A stretch of 64,000 bases of DNA from an uncultured Bacilli bacterium (GTDB lineage: Bacteria > Bacillota_I > Bacilli_A > RF39 > UBA660): positions 29,748 through 93,747 of the forward strand of contig CAKPHY010000001.1 in the NCBI GenBank assembly GCA_934162285.1. Reading direction: 5' to 3'. Shown one piece after another: positions 62,382 through 64,000 of this stretch. Position numbers and translations under genes: made by a program. The notes beneath the pieces were generated by a model that had not been told where the DNA came from, ran no database searches, and worked only from the letters and a program-made list of their open reading frames with translations. How positions within the stretch are numbered: position 1 is the stretch's first letter; the number at the start of each line of letters is the position of its first letter.

Positions 62382-63195
62382 GACAATTAGGACAATAATA
62401 GGTTCCTCTTCCGCCTATTTTTACTTTTACAATTTTAGTTTGACACACTTTACAAGGTTCATCTTCTCTTTGATGGACATTTAATTCTTGTTGAAATAGT
62501 CCATGAACTCCTTCACTTGAAGTATAAGTTCTAATGGTTGTTCCACCTTTTTTGATAGCTTCTTCTAATACTTTTTTAGTATTTTCTATAATTGCATTTA
62601 ATTCTTGTTCATTCAATTCAGAAGCTTTTTTATAAGGATTTATGCGAGATAAGAAAAGGATTTCATCAGCATATATATTGCCTATTCCTACAATAATACT
62701 TTGATCTAATAAAATAGCTTTGATTTCTTTATGTTTACTTTTATATTTTTCTTTTAAATAATCTGATGTTAATTTTTTATCCCAAGGCTCTAAACCTAAT
62801 TCGTTTAAAGGCTCTTTTTTATATACTTCATCTTTAGAATATAAATACATACGTCCAAATTTTCGGGTGTCTTGGTAACGTAAAGCTGTATTATCGGTAA
62901 AAACAAATTCAACATGTTCGTGTTTATTTAAAGGATCATTATCATTTTTATAATTATATTTACCTTCCATTCTTAAATGTGAAAGTAAAGCATAATGATC
63001 TAATTCAAAGATAATCCACTTGCCTCTTCTTTTTAAGTCATTAATTGTTTCACCGATTAGTTCTTTAATAAATTCATCGGATGTTGGATATTCTATTATT
63101 TTAGAATAATAAATATTAACTTTAGCTATTTTTTTATTTAAAACTTTACTTTTTAATACTTCTTTAACTGTTTCAACTTCTGGTAATTCTGGCAC
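62371..63195 (-). CDS. mutM: Formamidopyrimidine-DNA glycosylase
   Basis: Removes oxidised purines such as 8-oxoguanine, then cleaves the abasic site. 274 aa. The mature protein must start with Pro, so the start is the GTG at 63195 giving M-P-E-L-P-E-V-E-T; an upstream ATG would hide the catalytic Pro2. LSHLRMEGKY, DTRKFGRMYLY, IIVGIGNIYADEILFL and the C-terminal zinc finger CKVC...CPNC are present. Starts 1 nt after the murI stop. Confidence 0.95.
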   Translation of the reverse strand: MPELPEVETVKEVLKSKVLNKKIAKVNIYYSKIIEYPTSDEFIKELIGETINDLKRRGKWIIFELDHYALLSHLRMEGKYNYKNDNDPLNKHEHVEFVFTDNTALRYQDTRKFGRMYLYSKDEVYKKEPLNELGLEPWDKKLTSDYLKEKYKSKHKEIKAILLDQSIIVGIGNIYADEILFLSRINPYKKASELNEQELNAIIENTKKVLEEAIKKGGTTIRTYTSSEGVHGLFQQELNVHQREDEPCKVCQTKIVKVKIGGRGTYYCPNCQKK

Positions 63196-63196
63196 T

Positions 63197-63907
63197 TTAT
63201 AATCTTCTTTCTTCAATTTTGTAATCTTTAAACATATTTGCTACTAAAGATTTAATGGTTTCATTTAAAGAACTAAAATATAGTTCTAATTGATATTTTG
63301 ATGGTTCTATTTGTAAATTTTCTGCAAGGATTTCTCCCATATCAATAAAATTAATATTAGGTTTAATCTTTTTTATTTGTTCTTTTACTAAAGGATAATG
63401 GGTACAACCTAAAACTAGATTGTCGATATTTTTATCTTTTAAATAGCCTTCTAATACTTTTTGCATTTCTTCACTATCAGATTTTCCAGCTTCAATTAAG
63501 GGAACAATCTTAGGACAAGCAATGCTTATAATGTCACTCCCGAATACCCCACTTTTAATTGTCATCTCGGTTGCTATTACTGCCAAATTATTTAATTTTT
63601 GGTTTTCAAGGAATTCTCTAGTGGGACTTAATATATCATAAATTGGTGTTGTTGTTAAATCATCTAGTTCACTATAAACATTAGAGCTTAACGTTCCACA
63701 AGCTATTACTATGATGTCAACTTTTTTGCTTTCTAAAAATTTAACAATTTTGCTACTTAATTTTAAAAGTTCTTCCTTTGATTTATCACCATAAGGAATA
63801 TTTAAAGTGTCTCCAAAATAAACGTATTCATTTTGAGGATTTTTTTTAATTAGGGCTTCAAGAACAGTTAAGCCACCTAATCCTGAATCAAATACACCTA
63901 TTCGCAT
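63197..63907 (-). CDS. murI: Glutamate racemase
   Basis: Makes D-glutamate for peptidoglycan. 236 aa from ATG 63907 (GCGGTGAT upstream). MRIGVFDSGLGGLTVLEAL and YFGDTLNIPYG are family motifs. The catalytic cysteines lie in IACGTLSSN and LGCTHYPL. The first normally reads A-C-N-T-A; here Asn is Gly, an unusual change next to the active site. Promoter: an extended -10, TGATATAAT, at 63924-63932. Upstream of mutM in one operon. Confidence 0.92.
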   Translation of the reverse strand: MRIGVFDSGLGGLTVLEALIKKNPQNEYVYFGDTLNIPYGDKSKEELLKLSSKIVKFLESKKVDIIVIACGTLSSNVYSELDDLTTTPIYDILSPTREFLENQKLNNLAVIATEMTIKSGVFGSDIISIACPKIVPLIEAGKSDSEEMQKVLEGYLKDKNIDNLVLGCTHYPLVKEQIKKIKPNINFIDMGEILAENLQIEPSKYQLELYFSSLNETIKSLVANMFKDYKIEERRL

Positions 63908-63944
63908 TTTTATCACCGCATTCATTATATCACGTATAATGTTG

Positions 63945-63986
63945 AACATAAAGATTTTGAATTTAAAAATTTGATTTCTTTATGTT
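63945..63986. other. Stem-loop upstream of murI
   Basis: AACATAAAGA (63945-63954) and TCTTTATGTT (63977-63986) form a 10 bp stem with a 22 nt AT-rich loop. T-run on the plus strand would make it a plus-strand terminator, but no plus-strand gene is near. It may belong to a neighbouring gene beyond the window edge. Confidence 0.45.
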
Positions 63987-64000
63987 TTTTGTTATTATAG

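Noticed and set aside
1..64000. Mycoplasma-type code with TGA as tryptophan
   Set aside because: TGA ends several genes (for example the metallohydrolase at 46171) and full-length proteins contain tryptophan encoded by TGG.

Overview
The window is AT-rich DNA from a low-GC Gram-positive bacterium. It carries the S10/spc ribosomal gene order of Bacilli, PolC, zinc-ribbon S14 and L32, two D,D-carboxypeptidases, glutamate and alanine racemases, and a GerA-type spore germination operon. TGA is used as a stop and tryptophan is TGG, so the code is the standard bacterial one and not the Mycoplasma code. Taken together this suggests an uncultured, Mollicutes-related member of the Bacilli (RF39- or Erysipelotrichia-like) that keeps a cell wall. 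That placement is inferred from gene content; no rRNA gene or tRNA was seen.

Layout. (1) 1-11173, minus strand: one long S10-spc operon (rpsJ to secY, adk and the start of map) with a clear promoter and a structured leader; rpmD (L30) is absent. (2) 11222-13898: a two-gene acyl-CoA ligase / E2-like acyltransferase operon. (3) 13920-18950: two membrane-anchored beta-helix surface proteins and a two-component system; both transcription units share a near-identical promoter motif. (4) 18924-19804: a DUF2752 protein and a zinc-ribbon/DUF4234 protein. (5) 19815-24979: a second two-component system and a MacB-type ABC transporter. (6) 24977-28339: dacA with its last 265 bp duplicated on the far side of an inserted metalloprotease gene and a DUF1697 remnant. 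(7) 28363-33779: a surface-polymer operon of flippase, alanine racemase, ATP-grasp ligase and a polytopic membrane protein. (8) 33820-43747: an amidase-like protein, polA, a second carboxypeptidase and polC. (9) 43800-47608: a decayed island with a truncated metallo-beta-lactamase-fold protein, an unrecognised gene, a frameshifted dinD and a split Ig-like/metallohydrolase gene. (10) 47672-53660: prmC, prfA, an ABC-2-like export module and a metallophosphoesterase. (11) 53701-58195: the gerA-gerC-gerB operon and an acidic tail-anchored protein. (12) 58166-64000: ferredoxin, two type IV pilin-like proteins, rpmF with its DUF177 partner, tmcAL, mutM and murI.

Most genes lie on the minus strand and are tightly packed, often with 1-35 nt overlaps. 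Several terminators overlap the stop codons they follow. No stretch above 300 bases lacks a gene; the longest intergenic region is the leader and promoter before rpsJ (11005-11264).

The best candidates for undescribed biology are the flippase/racemase/ATP-grasp operon (possible D-alanine decoration of a surface polymer), the beta-propeller metalloprotease inserted between two copies of the dacA tail, and the beta-helix proteins that share a promoter architecture with the adjacent two-component system.
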